Assembly: GCF_024362785.1 (NCBI RefSeq)
Contig: NZ_CP093301.1
Coordinates: forward strand, 4,464,001 to 4,528,000
Source of the DNA: Evansella sp. LMS18
GTDB taxonomy: Bacteria; Bacillota; Bacilli; Bacillales; Salisediminibacteriaceae
Direction: 5' to 3'
Length of the DNA stretch: 64,000 nucleotides
A model generated the notes under the pieces. It was not told where the DNA came from, searched no databases, and saw only the letters and a list, made by a program, of their open reading frames with translations. Shown one piece after another: positions 24,940 through 34,120 of this stretch (positions within the stretch are counted from its first letter, which is position 1; each line of letters begins with the position of its first letter). The position numbers and the translations under genes are program-made.

Positions 24940-25113
24940 TTACATAGGTTTTACTGCGCCCAGTTCGTGCAGCTCACGGTAAATTTCACGATATTCGGTG
25001 AAAGAAATCAGGCCTCGGACATATTCACTTTGCAGTAAGTCTAATAGTTCGTTTACGTGATTAGGATTATGTTTTTTTACTTCAATAAACTTCAAAATGA
25101 GATTTTGCAACAT
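24940..25113 (-). CDS. YppF-like small protein
   Basis: A 57-aa protein reading MLQNLILKFIEVKK ... NELLDLLQSEYVRGLISFTEYREIY and ending in RELHELGAVKP. The motif LLDLLQ.EY..G.IS..EY...YR.LH.LGA is what I recall of the Bacillus YppF family (function unknown). ATG 25113 lies 8 bp after GAGGAGG. A real but short gene, clearly supported by codon content and ribosome site. Confidence 0.75.
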   Translation of the reverse strand: MLQNLILKFIEVKKHNPNHVNELLDLLQSEYVRGLISFTEYREIYRELHELGAVKPM

Positions 25114-25178
25114 AGTATGTTCCTCCTCATATGAGTATTGGTTACACTTTTACCTTATCACAGGAATTTACTATTCTC

Positions 25179-25322
25179 TTATATTTTAAATTTTTTAACT
25201 TCCGACAGATAGCTACAAAAATCTCCGCATCCTGCAAGGGTCGGAAAGTCTTCTTCCTTTAGCAGCTCTCCTTTTTTGTTAACCAGGTTTTCTTCATAAG
25301 AAAGCCGTATGGCAATTGCCAT
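25179..25322 (-). pseudogene. Short coding-like frame, possible gene remnant
   Basis: The minus strand from 25322 reads MAIAIRLSYEENLVNKKG and continues with a protein-like composition (CGDFCSYLSEV) for 47 residues to a TAA. No ribosome site precedes it and a second frame upstream (MKTTLRKKVLWQL) breaks off inside it. It may be two pieces of a decayed gene next to repeat copy B. Confidence 0.3.
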
Positions 25323-25368
25323 AAGACTTTTTTACGCAAAGTTGTTTTCATGTTGGACCGTGGGAATT

Positions 25369-25519
25369 ATACAGATGTAACCGTCCGTAAAACTCCCGCC
25401 TCAAAACAGGAATGGAAGGGAAGAGGTTTAGGCGAGATAACAGACGCTGACATCCCGATTGTTCAACTAACAATCAGTGGGGATGAATAACCTCCCCACT
25501 GATTGAAGGTTCACTTTAT
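25369..25519 (+). repeat. Structured ~150-bp dispersed repeat, copy B
   Basis: Same element as 1279-1433. Hairpin 1 is partly decayed (AGGCGAGA instead of AGGCGGGAGA), hairpin 2 is retained (CAATCAGTGGGG / CCCCACTGATTG). Its terminal CTTTAT overlaps the TAA stop of the adjoining ABC ATPase gene on the minus strand, so the gene ends exactly at the repeat boundary. Confidence 0.8.
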
Positions 25520-26238
25520 AAGACCTGCGATAAGAACGCCTGTGTTCTTTCATGCTGCGGGTTGTCGAAAATTTCTTCCGGTTTTCCTTCTTCCACAATG
25601 TAACCGCCGTCCATGAATATCACCCTGTCTGCAACTTCCCGGGCAAAACCCATTTCGTGGGTAACAATGACCATTGTCATTCCTTCTTTCGCCAGGTCTT
25701 TCATAACCTCCAGCACACCGCCAACCATCTCAGGGTCCAAGGCAGATGTTGGTTCATCGAAAAGCATGATGGAGGGCTCCATTGCGAGAGCACGGGCTAT
25801 TGCGGCACGCTGTTTTTGTCCCCCTGACAAATTATCAGGATAGACTTTTGCTTTTTCTGCCAGGCCAACTTTCTCCAGCAGCTGCATACCTATCTCTTCA
25901 GCTTCCTCCTGTGACTTCTTTTTTAGCCGTTTAGGTGCTGCTGTGATATTATCAAGCACTGTCATGTGAGGGAAGAGGTTGAACTGCTGGAAAACCATGC
26001 CTAACTTCTGGCGCATTTTATTAATATTGTTTTTCGGATCAGTGATGTCTGTTCCTTCAATATAGATTGAGCCTCCGGTTGGCTCCTCCAATCGGTTTAT
26101 ACAGCGGAGAAACGTACTTTTACCAGAACCGGAAGGCCCAATAACGCAGACGACTTCCTGGCGTTCCACTTCCGCATTTATATCCTTCAGTACTTCAAGT
26201 TTTCCAAATGATTTTTTCAAGTTTTCTATCTTAATCAT
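25516..26238 (-). CDS. Polar amino acid ABC transporter, ATPase
   Basis: A 240-aa ABC ATPase of the GlnQ/HisP class. Walker [10 protein letters not shown] is near residue 34, then the Q-loop ([15 protein letters not shown]), signature LSGGQKQR, Walker [13 protein letters not shown], and switch histidine in IVTHEMGFA. It energises import of an amino acid. It overlaps the permease gene by 4 bp (ATGA), so the two are coupled. The last codon and stop coincide with the end of repeat copy B. Substrate cannot be read from the ATPase. Confidence 0.95.
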   Translation of the reverse strand: MIKIENLKKSFGKLEVLKDINAEVERQEVVCVIGPSGSGKSTFLRCINRLEEPTGGSIYIEGTDITDPKNNINKMRQKLGMVFQQFNLFPHMTVLDNITAAPKRLKKKSQEEAEEIGMQLLEKVGLAEKAKVYPDNLSGGQKQRAAIARALAMEPSIMLFDEPTSALDPEMVGGVLEVMKDLAKEGMTMVIVTHEMGFAREVADRVIFMDGGYIVEEGKPEEIFDNPQHERTQAFLSQVL

Positions 26239-26870
26239 GAGACATCCATTCTCCTTTCAAGCCAGCGGGATACGAGTGTGAGGGCGTAGATGATTACAAA
26301 ATACAGAATTCCTACGACAGTCAGGATTTCAAATGCGCGGAAATTGGCTGAATAAATGGACTGTCCCGACATGGTCAGCTCCGCAATCCCTATCACTGAC
26401 AGGAGGGAAGTGTCCTTGATACTGACGATAAACTGGTTAACAAAAGCAGGGAGCATGCGTTTTATGGCTTGTGGCAGAATGATGATCCGCATTGTTTCTC
26501 CGTAAGAAAAACCGAGTGTGCGTCCAGCTTCCATTTGCCCTTTGTCTATTGAGTTAATACCAGCCCGGAAAATCTCCACGAGGTAGGCTCCGGCATTGAT
26601 ACTGATTACGATGATACCTGCCGTAAAAGCAGAAAATCGGATATCGGTTACTGCGGGAATACCGATATATATATAAAGAATCTGAACTAAAATTGGTGTT
26701 CCGCGAATGATGTTTACATACACAGTTGATATGCCTCGAAGCAGCTTGTTTTTCGAAATACTGAAAAGCCCGAAAACAAGACCGATTACTAAAGCAATTG
26801 CCAGTGAAATTATTGTAATTAAAACTGTCATCTGCAGCCCTCTTAACAGGACTGGCATAGCATCAAGCAT
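26235..26870 (-). CDS. Polar amino acid ABC transporter, permease
   Basis: A 211-aa HisM-type permease from ATG 26870, with about five membrane helices and the EAA loop ([25 protein letters not shown]), ending in RRMDVS. The strong ribosome site AAGGAGG, however, is 26 bp upstream of that ATG. The site is 8 bp before an in-frame ATC (26888), which would give a protein six residues longer (IDTINV extension). Either ATC is used as start, or the ATG is used with a poorly placed site. It follows the binding-protein gene after about 200 bp. Confidence 0.92.
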   Translation of the reverse strand: MLDAMPVLLRGLQMTVLITIISLAIALVIGLVFGLFSISKNKLLRGISTVYVNIIRGTPILVQILYIYIGIPAVTDIRFSAFTAGIIVISINAGAYLVEIFRAGINSIDKGQMEAGRTLGFSYGETMRIIILPQAIKRMLPAFVNQFIVSIKDTSLLSVIGIAELTMSGQSIYSANFRAFEILTVVGILYFVIIYALTLVSRWLERRMDVS

Positions 26871-26913
26871 TACGTTAATGGTATCGATGGTTGATTCCTC
26901 CTTGTTTTTACAT

Positions 26914-26964
26914 AAAAAAGGTATGACCGGATTCCAGAGTAAGGGGATCAGTCACACCTTTTTT
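26914..26964 (-). terminator. Hairpin between the binding protein and permease genes
   Basis: AAAAAAGGTATGAC ... GTCACACCTTTTTT, a stem flanked by A and T runs on both strands. It probably attenuates read-through, so the binding protein would be made in excess over the membrane parts. Confidence 0.6.
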
Positions 26965-27068
26965 GGGCAAAAAAGCTAGATTAAGTTACCGGAAAGGAAT
27001 GGGGGAGGGGGCTGCGACGGGGCAGCCTCTGCCTCCCGAATGATTCCATCCTGATAGATCACTTAAAC

Positions 27069-27929
27069 TTATTCACCAAAATACTGATCATAAATTTCGT
27101 CATATTTACCTGATTCAAACAGGGAATCAAGTCCGGCATCCATTTTTTCCACCAGGCCGTCCGCGCCTTTGGAAACTACGATTCCGTAATCTTCACCAGT
27201 AAGTCTGTCGCCAACGATACGGATATCAGAGTCGTCACCGTCAGTAACGATTTTATATGCAGCACTTGGGTAGTCATTAATTACCGCATCAGCGTTGCCT
27301 GAAATGATTTCCATGTACATCATGGCATCTTCCTGGAAAGTAGTAACTTCCCCGTTATACTCTTCCGCCAGTTCATTGGCTTTCTCCAGACCGGAAGTAC
27401 CTTGTTTCGCAACGATTGTAGCACCTTCTAAATCATCAAGGCTGTTAATGTCGCTGTCCACAGGCACAACAAGTGAAAGTCCGGATTCGAAGTATGGCTG
27501 ACTGAAATCTACCACTTCAGCACGGTCTTCACGGATGGAAATCGCGGAAACCGCTGCATCCATTTGATTTGCCTGGAGGGCAGGGATAATCGCGTCAAAT
27601 CTCATAATCTCCCAGTTAACTTCCAGGTTCTGATCCTCTGCAATCGCTTCAATAATATCCACATCAAAACCAGTAAGTTCCCCGTCCTCCATATATTCGA
27701 ATGGCGGGTAGTCCTGCACTACTGCCACACTGATTTCCTCTGCGTCTCCTTGTGAAGCTTCGCTGTCATTCTCCTCGGCTTCATTATTTTCTCCCTGGGT
27801 ATCCGTGTTGTCTGCCTGTGTTTCTTCACCTTCTCCACAGCCGGCCATTACCAGCAATGCAGAAGCTGCTAAAAATGGAGCAACCTTTTTTGTAACTTTC
27901 GCTGAATTTCTTACTTTAAATTTCTTCAA
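27069..27929 (-). CDS. Polar amino acid ABC transporter, substrate-binding lipoprotein
   Basis: Family 3 solute-binding lipoprotein (about 286 aa). The signal peptide ends at a lipobox (LLVMAGC), followed by an acidic linker (EETQADNTDTQGE...) and a binding domain with YPPFEYMEDGELTGFDVDII, AAVSAISIREDRAEVVDFSQPY and GIVVSKG. TTG 27929 lies just after AGGAGGAAAAGAAC and is preferred to an upstream in-frame ATG (27989). The acidic linker fits a salt- or alkali-adapted host. First gene of the transporter operon. Confidence 0.93.
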   Translation of the reverse strand: MKKFKVRNSAKVTKKVAPFLAASALLVMAGCGEGEETQADNTDTQGENNEAEENDSEASQGDAEEISVAVVQDYPPFEYMEDGELTGFDVDIIEAIAEDQNLEVNWEIMRFDAIIPALQANQMDAAVSAISIREDRAEVVDFSQPYFESGLSLVVPVDSDINSLDDLEGATIVAKQGTSGLEKANELAEEYNGEVTTFQEDAMMYMEIISGNADAVINDYPSAAYKIVTDGDDSDIRIVGDRLTGEDYGIVVSKGADGLVEKMDAGLDSLFESGKYDEIYDQYFGE

Positions 27930-27989
27930 GTTCTTTTCCTCCTGGTTGTTTTCTGTCTGGTTATTAAGAAAACGTTTTTGTTTTGTCAC

Positions 27990-28426
27990 ATGTTTACTAG
28001 GTTAGTAGTTTCGACAATTTTCCACAAATTCAGTATATTGATATATATTTCTATTTAACATATTTATTTGATGTCAAGAGGACTTTGTCATAAAAATATA
28101 GCTTATTCCTCGTTAATCTGGACTTATGCTCTCTAATGCTCAATAACGGCATGAAAATATAGAATATTTAAAATCCCGTTAAACGTTGATACAACAAAGG
28201 TTGAAGAGGGTGTTTTCAAGGGGAATTGTTAAGTGGGGGAGATTTTGAAAGTTTTTTATAAAAATGGGGGAGATTTTCGGTGTGCAGGGGCTCTGATTAA
28301 TAGTTAAAAAGCTACTGTTTAGCGGGTTGCAGGGAGATGGGGGTGGTTGAGATTTATTTTGGGTTAGAATATTAGAGGGAGAGCAGTGTAGGTTCTTACG
28401 TTACTGATTTTGGTGATTTTTCATTA
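27990..28426. other. Intergenic region upstream of the amino acid transporter
   Basis: About 440 bp, AT-rich near the transporter start (the likely promoter, minus strand) and then G-rich (GGGGGAGATTTT twice at about 28215 and 28265). No gene, riboswitch or tRNA-like structure was recognised. It leads into the 52-bp array. Confidence 0.5.
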
Positions 28427-28778
28427 GTTCGGGCATGCTGGATACTCTCGCGTTACCGCTTGCTAACTATTTTTCCCCGAGCGGGCATGCAAGACGGTCT
28501 CACGTTACCGCTTGCCATCAATTTTCCTCCGAGCGGGCATGCAAGACACTCTTGCTTTACCGCTTGCCCTCAATTTTCCCCTGAGCGGGCATGCAAGACA
28601 CTCTCGCGTTACCGCTTGCTAACTATTTTTCCCCGAGCGGGCATGCTGGACGCTCTCACGTTACCGCTTGCCATCAATTTTCCTCCGAGCGGGTATGCAA
28701 GACGCTCTCATGTTACCGCTTGACACCAAATTTTCCTCGAGCGGGCATGCGAGACGATCTTGCGTTAACGATTTCAGA
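28427..28778 (+). repeat. 52-bp minisatellite (six units plus part)
   Basis: Head-to-tail units start at 28427, 28479, 28531, 28583, 28635 and 28687, with a partial unit at 28739, each exactly 52 bp. The consensus starts GAGCGGGCATGCAAGACGCT, continues with CTCACGTTACCGCTTGCCATC and AATTTTCC. The core GGCATGCAAGACNCTCTTGC is shared with the 51-bp array at 9996-12345. No open frame or spacers. Confidence 0.95.
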
Positions 28779-28844
28779 GAATTTTCCACACTACAAAAAA
28801 CCGGCCGCATATAAAAACGCAGCCAGTCCATTTTTCAAAAGATA

Positions 28845-29336
28845 TTATTTTGTTTTTTCCCGGATTTCCAGTCCTTTTTTGTCCAGAAGATACTGAAGGC
28901 CTGTCCGGAAGGTTGCGTGCGCATTGAGTTCTGTCAATCCTCTCACATTAGAGGAAACGAGTTTCTGAACTAATTGCGGAGACAATCCTACAAACAGCGT
29001 TTCTGCTCCCATTAACCGAAGAGAATCTACTAAATTATGTATCTGGCTCATCAAGAAGTCATATTCCATATTTTCTTCTACGCCATAGGAGCTGATCCCG
29101 GTAAAGTCGATTAACACTGTATCGGCATATTGTTTATGAATATTATTAACAAGCTTTTTCTGAATGTGTTCAAACCGCTCACTTGTAAGTTTCCCCATTA
29201 GTGGCACAAGGATGGTGTTAGGAACAATTGAGGGAATAATAGGTGTTGATAATTCATAGATTTCATTTTGGTATTGTTTATTTTTCTCTTTTAGTTCGAT
29301 GAGTTCCTGGCTTTCGTTTTTTTCGTTATTTGGCAT
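28845..29336 (-). CDS. STAS-domain protein (RsbR-like)
   Basis: A 163-aa cytoplasmic protein with a short N-terminal helical part and a STAS domain (residues ~40-150: IPSIVPNTILVPLMGKLTSERFEHI, VLIDFTGISSYG, LRLMGAETLFVGLSPQLVQKLV). The domain order resembles the C-terminal half of RsbR co-antagonists of the stressosome, lacking the globin-like sensor half. It may act as a stand-alone stress-signalling adaptor. No partner kinase or phosphatase is nearby. It lies next to the 52-bp array, convergent with nothing. Confidence 0.8.
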   Translation of the reverse strand: MPNNEKNESQELIELKEKNKQYQNEIYELSTPIIPSIVPNTILVPLMGKLTSERFEHIQKKLVNNIHKQYADTVLIDFTGISSYGVEENMEYDFLMSQIHNLVDSLRLMGAETLFVGLSPQLVQKLVSSNVRGLTELNAHATFRTGLQYLLDKKGLEIREKTK

Positions 29337-29704
29337 ATTATTTCCTCCTGCTTACAATAGAAATAGTATTTCATTTTACACAGGTTATCCTCTTGGTTCT
29401 GTTGCTGCTATTACAGGTGGTTTGGAAGATATTATCAACTCCTTAAACTTTACCATAAGTATTATGTACTTGCCATTTTTTCTCAAGGATGATGCTGAAA
29501 GGTCAACTTTCCCTGGGGGTTCAGGAAGATTTGCCGGATTAGTTCCTGGTCATTCATTTATTTCACAACCCCCCTGTTTTTCTGTCTTCATTATAGACGA
29601 AGTGAATCGAAGGAGGATGCAATTTATTAATTTCTTTATTTTAAGGATTTCAGTAACTACTGTGAGGGAGATTGTACTTATGAGGAAACAACGAGTCTCT
29701 TTTT

Positions 29705-30199
29705 TTATGGATGAATCATCACGCCTGTACCAATTGGGACAATACTCGCTAATTCTTCCACATCGTGATTGAACATACGAATACAGCCCCGGGAAACTGC
29801 ATGGCCGATAGAACTTGGGTCGTCCGTACCGTGAATGCCATAATGCTGCTTTGACAAGCTCATCCACATCGTGCCGTAAGGTCCTCCAGGGTTAGGGGCT
29901 TTATTGATAATAATAAAATTCCCAAGCGGAGTTTCGTGGAGGATTCTCCCGACTGCTATTGGATACTGTTTAATGATAACGTTATTGAGGAACAAGTTGA
30001 GACGCCTGTCAGCAATGGACACGTCAATTTTATAGGGGATTGTTTCTGGGGAGGGGAAACCAGGTATGAGAATCGCCTGCCCCGGAAAAATCATATCGGG
30101 ATTCATCCCGGGGTTAGCATTAATAATCGCATCTAAGGGAGTTCTATAGTCCCTGGAGATCTGATTCAATGTTTCGCCGGCTTTCACAATATGAATCAT
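29705..30199 (-). CDS. ykuD: L,D-transpeptidase with LysM domain
   Basis: A 164-aa spore- or wall-associated transpeptidase of exactly the YkuD length. An N-terminal LysM domain (~3-50: [23 protein letters not shown]) precedes a YkuD catalytic domain with H in [10 protein letters not shown] and C139 in SRGCIRM. It makes L,D cross-links in peptidoglycan. No signal peptide, as in YkuD. ATG 30199 lies after GGAGGAG; a TTG at 30214 overlaps that site. Confidence 0.93.
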   Translation of the reverse strand: MIHIVKAGETLNQISRDYRTPLDAIINANPGMNPDMIFPGQAILIPGFPSPETIPYKIDVSIADRRLNLFLNNVIIKQYPIAVGRILHETPLGNFIIINKAPNPGGPYGTMWMSLSKQHYGIHGTDDPSSIGHAVSRGCIRMFNHDVEELASIVPIGTGVMIHP

Positions 30200-30360
30200 C
30201 AAGCACTCCTCCAAACAAAAATAGGTTTAAGACCAGTGTATGCAACAAAGATTCAAAGAGGGCATATTTTATAACGCCTTTTTCAAAAAATACGCTTAAA
30301 TTCCTTCAGAAAGGGGAAAATATATTTCGCTGCTAAGTACAGGAAAAAAGGAGTGTAAGG

Positions 30361-30924
30361 ATGAGTACAAAAGAGTATGTAAAAAATATAATCCGGGATA
30401 AAAATATCGCTTCCATTACCCCGACTTCCAAAAAAGGAGTACAGGAAATTTGCGGGAGGATGGATTTGGATAACAAAGTTGTCATCGTTGAGTACGGACC
30501 GGCAACAGGGGTTTTCACAAACTATCTCCTTGAACGGATCACGCATGATTCTCTCATTATAGCTATCGAATTAAACGAAAACTTTGTCAAGTATCTAAAA
30601 GAGAACATTAACGATGAACGGCTGATTGTCCACCAGGGAAGTGCCGAAGATGTGGAGGAAATTACCCGGAAATATTCAGACGGGAAAGCGGATTATGTGT
30701 TATCCGGCATTCCGTTTTCATTCCTGACCCCAGAATTAAGAGACAAGGTTGTGAAGAATACAAGCCAGGTTTTAAAAGAGAAAGGTAAATTCCTTCCATA
30801 TCAAACGTTCTACCAGAAGGATGAGCACCTGAAAAATTATCTTGAAAAGCATTTTACTAATGTACATGATCAGTACTTCTTCAGAAACTTACCTCCAATG
30901 AGAATCTATGAAGCAAGTAAATAA
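30361..30924 (+). CDS. SAM-dependent methyltransferase, phospholipid N-methyltransferase-like
   Basis: A 187-aa class I methyltransferase. The SAM-binding motif is IVEYGPATGVFTNYLLE (motif I), acidic motif IIAIELNENF follows, then LSGIPFSFLTPELRD. The pattern is that of the KsgA/PmtA branch (COG3963, phospholipid N-methyltransferase-like) but shorter than KsgA, and the NLPF-type motif is replaced by SGIPFS. Substrate uncertain. AAGGAGTGTAAGG precedes ATG 30361. Single gene with terminator. Confidence 0.78.
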   Translation: MSTKEYVKNIIRDKNIASITPTSKKGVQEICGRMDLDNKVVIVEYGPATGVFTNYLLERITHDSLIIAIELNENFVKYLKENINDERLIVHQGSAEDVEEITRKYSDGKADYVLSGIPFSFLTPELRDKVVKNTSQVLKEKGKFLPYQTFYQKDEHLKNYLEKHFTNVHDQYFFRNLPPMRIYEASK

Positions 30925-30963
30925 ATTATTTTCCCCAATAATATCCATTAAGATGATAACTAA

Positions 30964-30999
30964 GAAGGATGGTGGTATAACAGGCCGCCATCCTTCTTT
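30964..30999 (+). terminator. Terminator between methyltransferase and GNAT genes
   Basis: GAAGGATGG / CCATCCTTC stem with short T-rich tail; symmetric enough to serve both convergent genes. Confidence 0.75.
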
Positions 31000-31004
31000 A
31001 CTCG

Positions 31005-31436
31005 CTAAATATACATAATGGTCTGAAGCTCTTTGAACCCGAGTCTGCTGTACATTTCTTTCACCGGATTAGCTGTATACACATTGAAACGGACTTCCTC
31101 GTACCCCCTGGACTTCAGAATGCCCACACCTTCCTGAATGAGTAGTTTACCTAACCCCTTTTTGCGATAGGGAGGGAGTACATAAAGTTCAAACATAAAC
31201 CCCACTTGTTTGCCTGTAATGAAATCCATTTGTTTCCCGAGAAGGATCCACCCGGCCAATTCACCATCTGGTCCTCTGGTAACATGGAGGGAAGCCCCGC
31301 TGTACAGTGCTGCCTGAAGCAGTCCTTCCGCCTTCTCCTGGCTGATGTCCACGGTCGATCCCATACTTTCCTTTGCGGTGACTGCTGCTCTTGAAATAAT
31401 GAACTGCTTTTCTACCTCTGTGGCAGGCATGATCAT
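31005..31436 (-). CDS. GNAT-family N-acetyltransferase
   Basis: A 143-aa acetyltransferase. The acetyl-CoA motif is LPPYRKKGLGKLLIQEGVGILKS, the rest of the GNAT fold reads GWILLGKQM, MFELYVLP and NVYTANPVKEMYSRLGFKE. Substrate unknown. Ends next to the convergent terminator. A 143-residue single-domain enzyme, normal for the family. Confidence 0.88.
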   Translation of the reverse strand: MIMPATEVEKQFIISRAAVTAKESMGSTVDISQEKAEGLLQAALYSGASLHVTRGPDGELAGWILLGKQMDFITGKQVGFMFELYVLPPYRKKGLGKLLIQEGVGILKSRGYEEVRFNVYTANPVKEMYSRLGFKELQTIMYI

Positions 31437-31993
31437 GTCGTTTAACCTCCCTGATTAAGCTCTTTTATAAAATAATTATTACTGTAATTTAAATAAATAC
31501 TTCCTATCCTACCTTTTAAAATGTTTATTTGATAAAAAACTTTTCGACATCCGAAGTAAATATATCCTGTTTTTTCAAAAAAGACATTACAAAAGCACCA
31601 TCAGTAAAACTACTGTTCAAAACGGCAAAATAATTTTTAAAAGCCGGATGTTGCAAAACCGTTTTAATAATCGCCTTTAAAGCAAGCTTCTTCACTGTAG
31701 TTTGGTAACTTAGTGAAGTTTAATACTTTCACAATATAATAAATGGTCCTATTACTTTTCTATATTTTCTTGTCGAAATTAAGTGACTATGAGAAGTGTG
31801 AGACTTATTTATACAATTGCTTAAGCTTTATAAATTTACAGAAAATTTGTTTTATTATGGAACTGAACCAGTAAAATACAGCGAAATGTGCAAGAAAAAC
31901 AGGGAGGAGTGCCTATAAGAATACAGGAATCAACTGCAATTTCCGGAAGGTTAAAACTGTACGACAAAAAATCTGAATTAGTGGAGGTTTTCT
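31437..31993. other. 557-bp intergenic region upstream of the M6 protease
   Basis: AT-rich, with no supported gene. It must hold the promoter of the protease gene. Direct and inverted A/T-rich words are frequent but no operator was identified with confidence. Confidence 0.5.
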
Positions 31994-34030
31994 ATGAAAC
32001 TCAGAAAGAAATCCGCAGTCCTTCTTTCCAGTGTGCTCTTATTATTTTCATCAACCACTGCTTTCGCATCCCCTCCTGGTAACCCAAATGCCGGCGGAGA
32101 TACAGGGAAGCCTGGCCTTACAGAATTTCCTGACCCAATTGATGAAGAATCCTGGGTGCTCCCGAGAGACATGACATGGGATGATTACCGCCCGGTTCCC
32201 GGGATCGACTGGCATGATACGGATATTGAGCCAGAACTGAATATCAAGGGTGCTTTGATTTTAGTAGACTTTCCTGATCAGGAATTCATTATCAGCCAGC
32301 CGGAAGGGTCACAGGCTGGAGGCAACCCGATTGGCATAGGAGATATTCCAAGGGAAGACCTGCCGCAGTGGTGGGTGGATTACTTAAATACGCCGCAGGA
32401 AATCAACAATTATACTTCCATTGATGGCTACTGGCGGGAAAATTCCTTTGGCCAGTGGGGCGTGGAGCTGGACGCATTCGGTGTTTATGAAATGGACCAT
32501 CGTTATTTCCAGTATGGAATGGGTGAATGGGGACAGCAGGCCGATATGCCAGCAGGCTATAGCACATACAATCTGATGAATGATGGGGTTGCCGCTGCGC
32601 AGGAAGATATCGATGCCTCCGGGGAAGACTACGACTTCGTTTTTGTTCTCCATGCTGGCTTATCTGAATCAGACGTATGGCAGCAGTTCGGGGAAATGAT
32701 GTTTGATTCTCCGGAAGATGTTACTGACGAGTTCGGACCTCCTGAGGAATTCAGGGATGAACTGAATAACTGGGCAAACACACGTTATGTTTCCTGGACT
32801 TCCTGGGCTGCCGCTGCTGCCCCATGGGCACGCGCAAATATATCTGCAGGTATGTCTTTACAAGGGGAAACGAGCGGAATGGCAGTTTTTGCCCATGAAT
32901 TTGGACATATTATGAATCTCCTTGATAACTACAACAACCCTTATGCAAATCCAGTTTCCCGTACTTACTCCGGTCCATGGGAATTAATGAGCCGTGGTGC
33001 ATTCAACGGACCAGGAGGAAACCATACTCGCTGGACAGTTCCTTCCTATGAAGGTGCATCAGCTCCGTCACACCATATGCTTCGTAACAAAATCAAGCAA
33101 GGTTACCTTGACGAAGACCAGTACATCCGAGTGGACAGAGATGAACTGGCAGAGACAGGTCCTGTTTTTGCTGAAATCCTGACACGTGCTGTTCCTTCTG
33201 GCGAGGAATTCGGCCGTGATGGCATATACGGCATTAACGTTGAAATGGTTGACCACACACCGAGAAACCATCTGGCAGATGACTGGAGAGCCGACATGCA
33301 GCGTGGTGAAAGATGGTACAACAACTACACCATTGAAGTTGTTGACCGTGTAGGGTACGACTCCTTCCAGATGGACGCTGGGGTGCTTCTAGCTAAAACA
33401 AGAAACAACGAAGCATGGCCGAACATCTGGGTGATCGATGCTCATCCGGAAGACATAGAAGAGGTTGACTTTGTGCGGCCTAACGGAGAAACTGAAATGC
33501 TTTCTCTTGGAGACTACCAGCAGCTTGCAGATGCACTGTTCAAAGTGGGTACTGCTGATGGGGTAGTGAATGAATACGTGGATGAGTACAACCGTCTGCA
33601 TTTCTATATGCTTGATAAGATCGTTGCCGACGACGAAGCACTTTCCTATCGTGTCGCAGTCCGCCATATGGACGGAGCAGGACCATATGAGCGAGGCGTT
33701 GAAGTAGCAAACGGAAATGTGGAGCATGCAGCGCCAGGAAGAATCGCCGAATATACTTTCCAGGTTACGAATACCGGGGAAGAGACAGACATTTTCCGTC
33801 TCGATGTTGAGTCTGATAGTGGATGGGAACTCCGTCTCCTGAATAACCTTATCGAGGTAGAAGCAGGAGAAACAGTAGACGTACCTGTTTACGTCCAAAT
33901 ACCGGAACCAGGAAGAGGTTCAACGCCAAATCCTAATGACCTGGTATTTACAGCATCGTCTGAAACAGATCCAGAACAGTCTGATACAGCAGTTCGCCGC
34001 GCAGGACCTGGAAATGGGAATGGAAGATAA
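31994..34030 (+). CDS. Secreted M6-family (immune inhibitor A-like) metalloprotease
   Basis: A 678-aa secreted zinc protease. The Sec signal peptide (cleavage after AFA at about 26) leads to a propeptide, a catalytic domain with HEFGH at 301-305 (zinc ligands H301, H305, catalytic E302), and further downstream a C-terminal NEW3-like beta domain (AEYTFQVTNTGEETDIFRLDV, about 570-660). The sequence matches the immune inhibitor A/M6 group but differs in length and tail from classic InhA (about 790 aa). The surface is acidic. GGAGG at 31983 precedes the ATG. Followed by a PrsA-like foldase gene. Confidence 0.88.
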   Translation: MKLRKKSAVLLSSVLLLFSSTTAFASPPGNPNAGGDTGKPGLTEFPDPIDEESWVLPRDMTWDDYRPVPGIDWHDTDIEPELNIKGALILVDFPDQEFIISQPEGSQAGGNPIGIGDIPREDLPQWWVDYLNTPQEINNYTSIDGYWRENSFGQWGVELDAFGVYEMDHRYFQYGMGEWGQQADMPAGYSTYNLMNDGVAAAQEDIDASGEDYDFVFVLHAGLSESDVWQQFGEMMFDSPEDVTDEFGPPEEFRDELNNWANTRYVSWTSWAAAAAPWARANISAGMSLQGETSGMAVFAHEFGHIMNLLDNYNNPYANPVSRTYSGPWELMSRGAFNGPGGNHTRWTVPSYEGASAPSHHMLRNKIKQGYLDEDQYIRVDRDELAETGPVFAEILTRAVPSGEEFGRDGIYGINVEMVDHTPRNHLADDWRADMQRGERWYNNYTIEVVDRVGYDSFQMDAGVLLAKTRNNEAWPNIWVIDAHPEDIEEVDFVRPNGETEMLSLGDYQQLADALFKVGTADGVVNEYVDEYNRLHFYMLDKIVADDEALSYRVAVRHMDGAGPYERGVEVANGNVEHAAPGRIAEYTFQVTNTGEETDIFRLDVESDSGWELRLLNNLIEVEAGETVDVPVYVQIPEPGRGSTPNPNDLVFTASSETDPEQSDTAVRRAGPGNGNGR

Positions 34031-34120
34031 ATAGTTTTTCAGTGGAGAACGGACATGCTGGTTCGTTCTCCGTACATATCGAATAGAAACTTAAGTAAAA
34101 CAGGGGAAGGTGTATGACTA

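Noticed and set aside
28427-28778. CRISPR or tandem coding repeat
   Set aside because: No spacers and 52 bp is not a multiple of three, so no stable frame.
29299-29772. Plus-strand frame of 157 residues
   Set aside because: It overlaps the STAS and L,D-transpeptidase genes on the other strand and has no ribosome site or family pattern.
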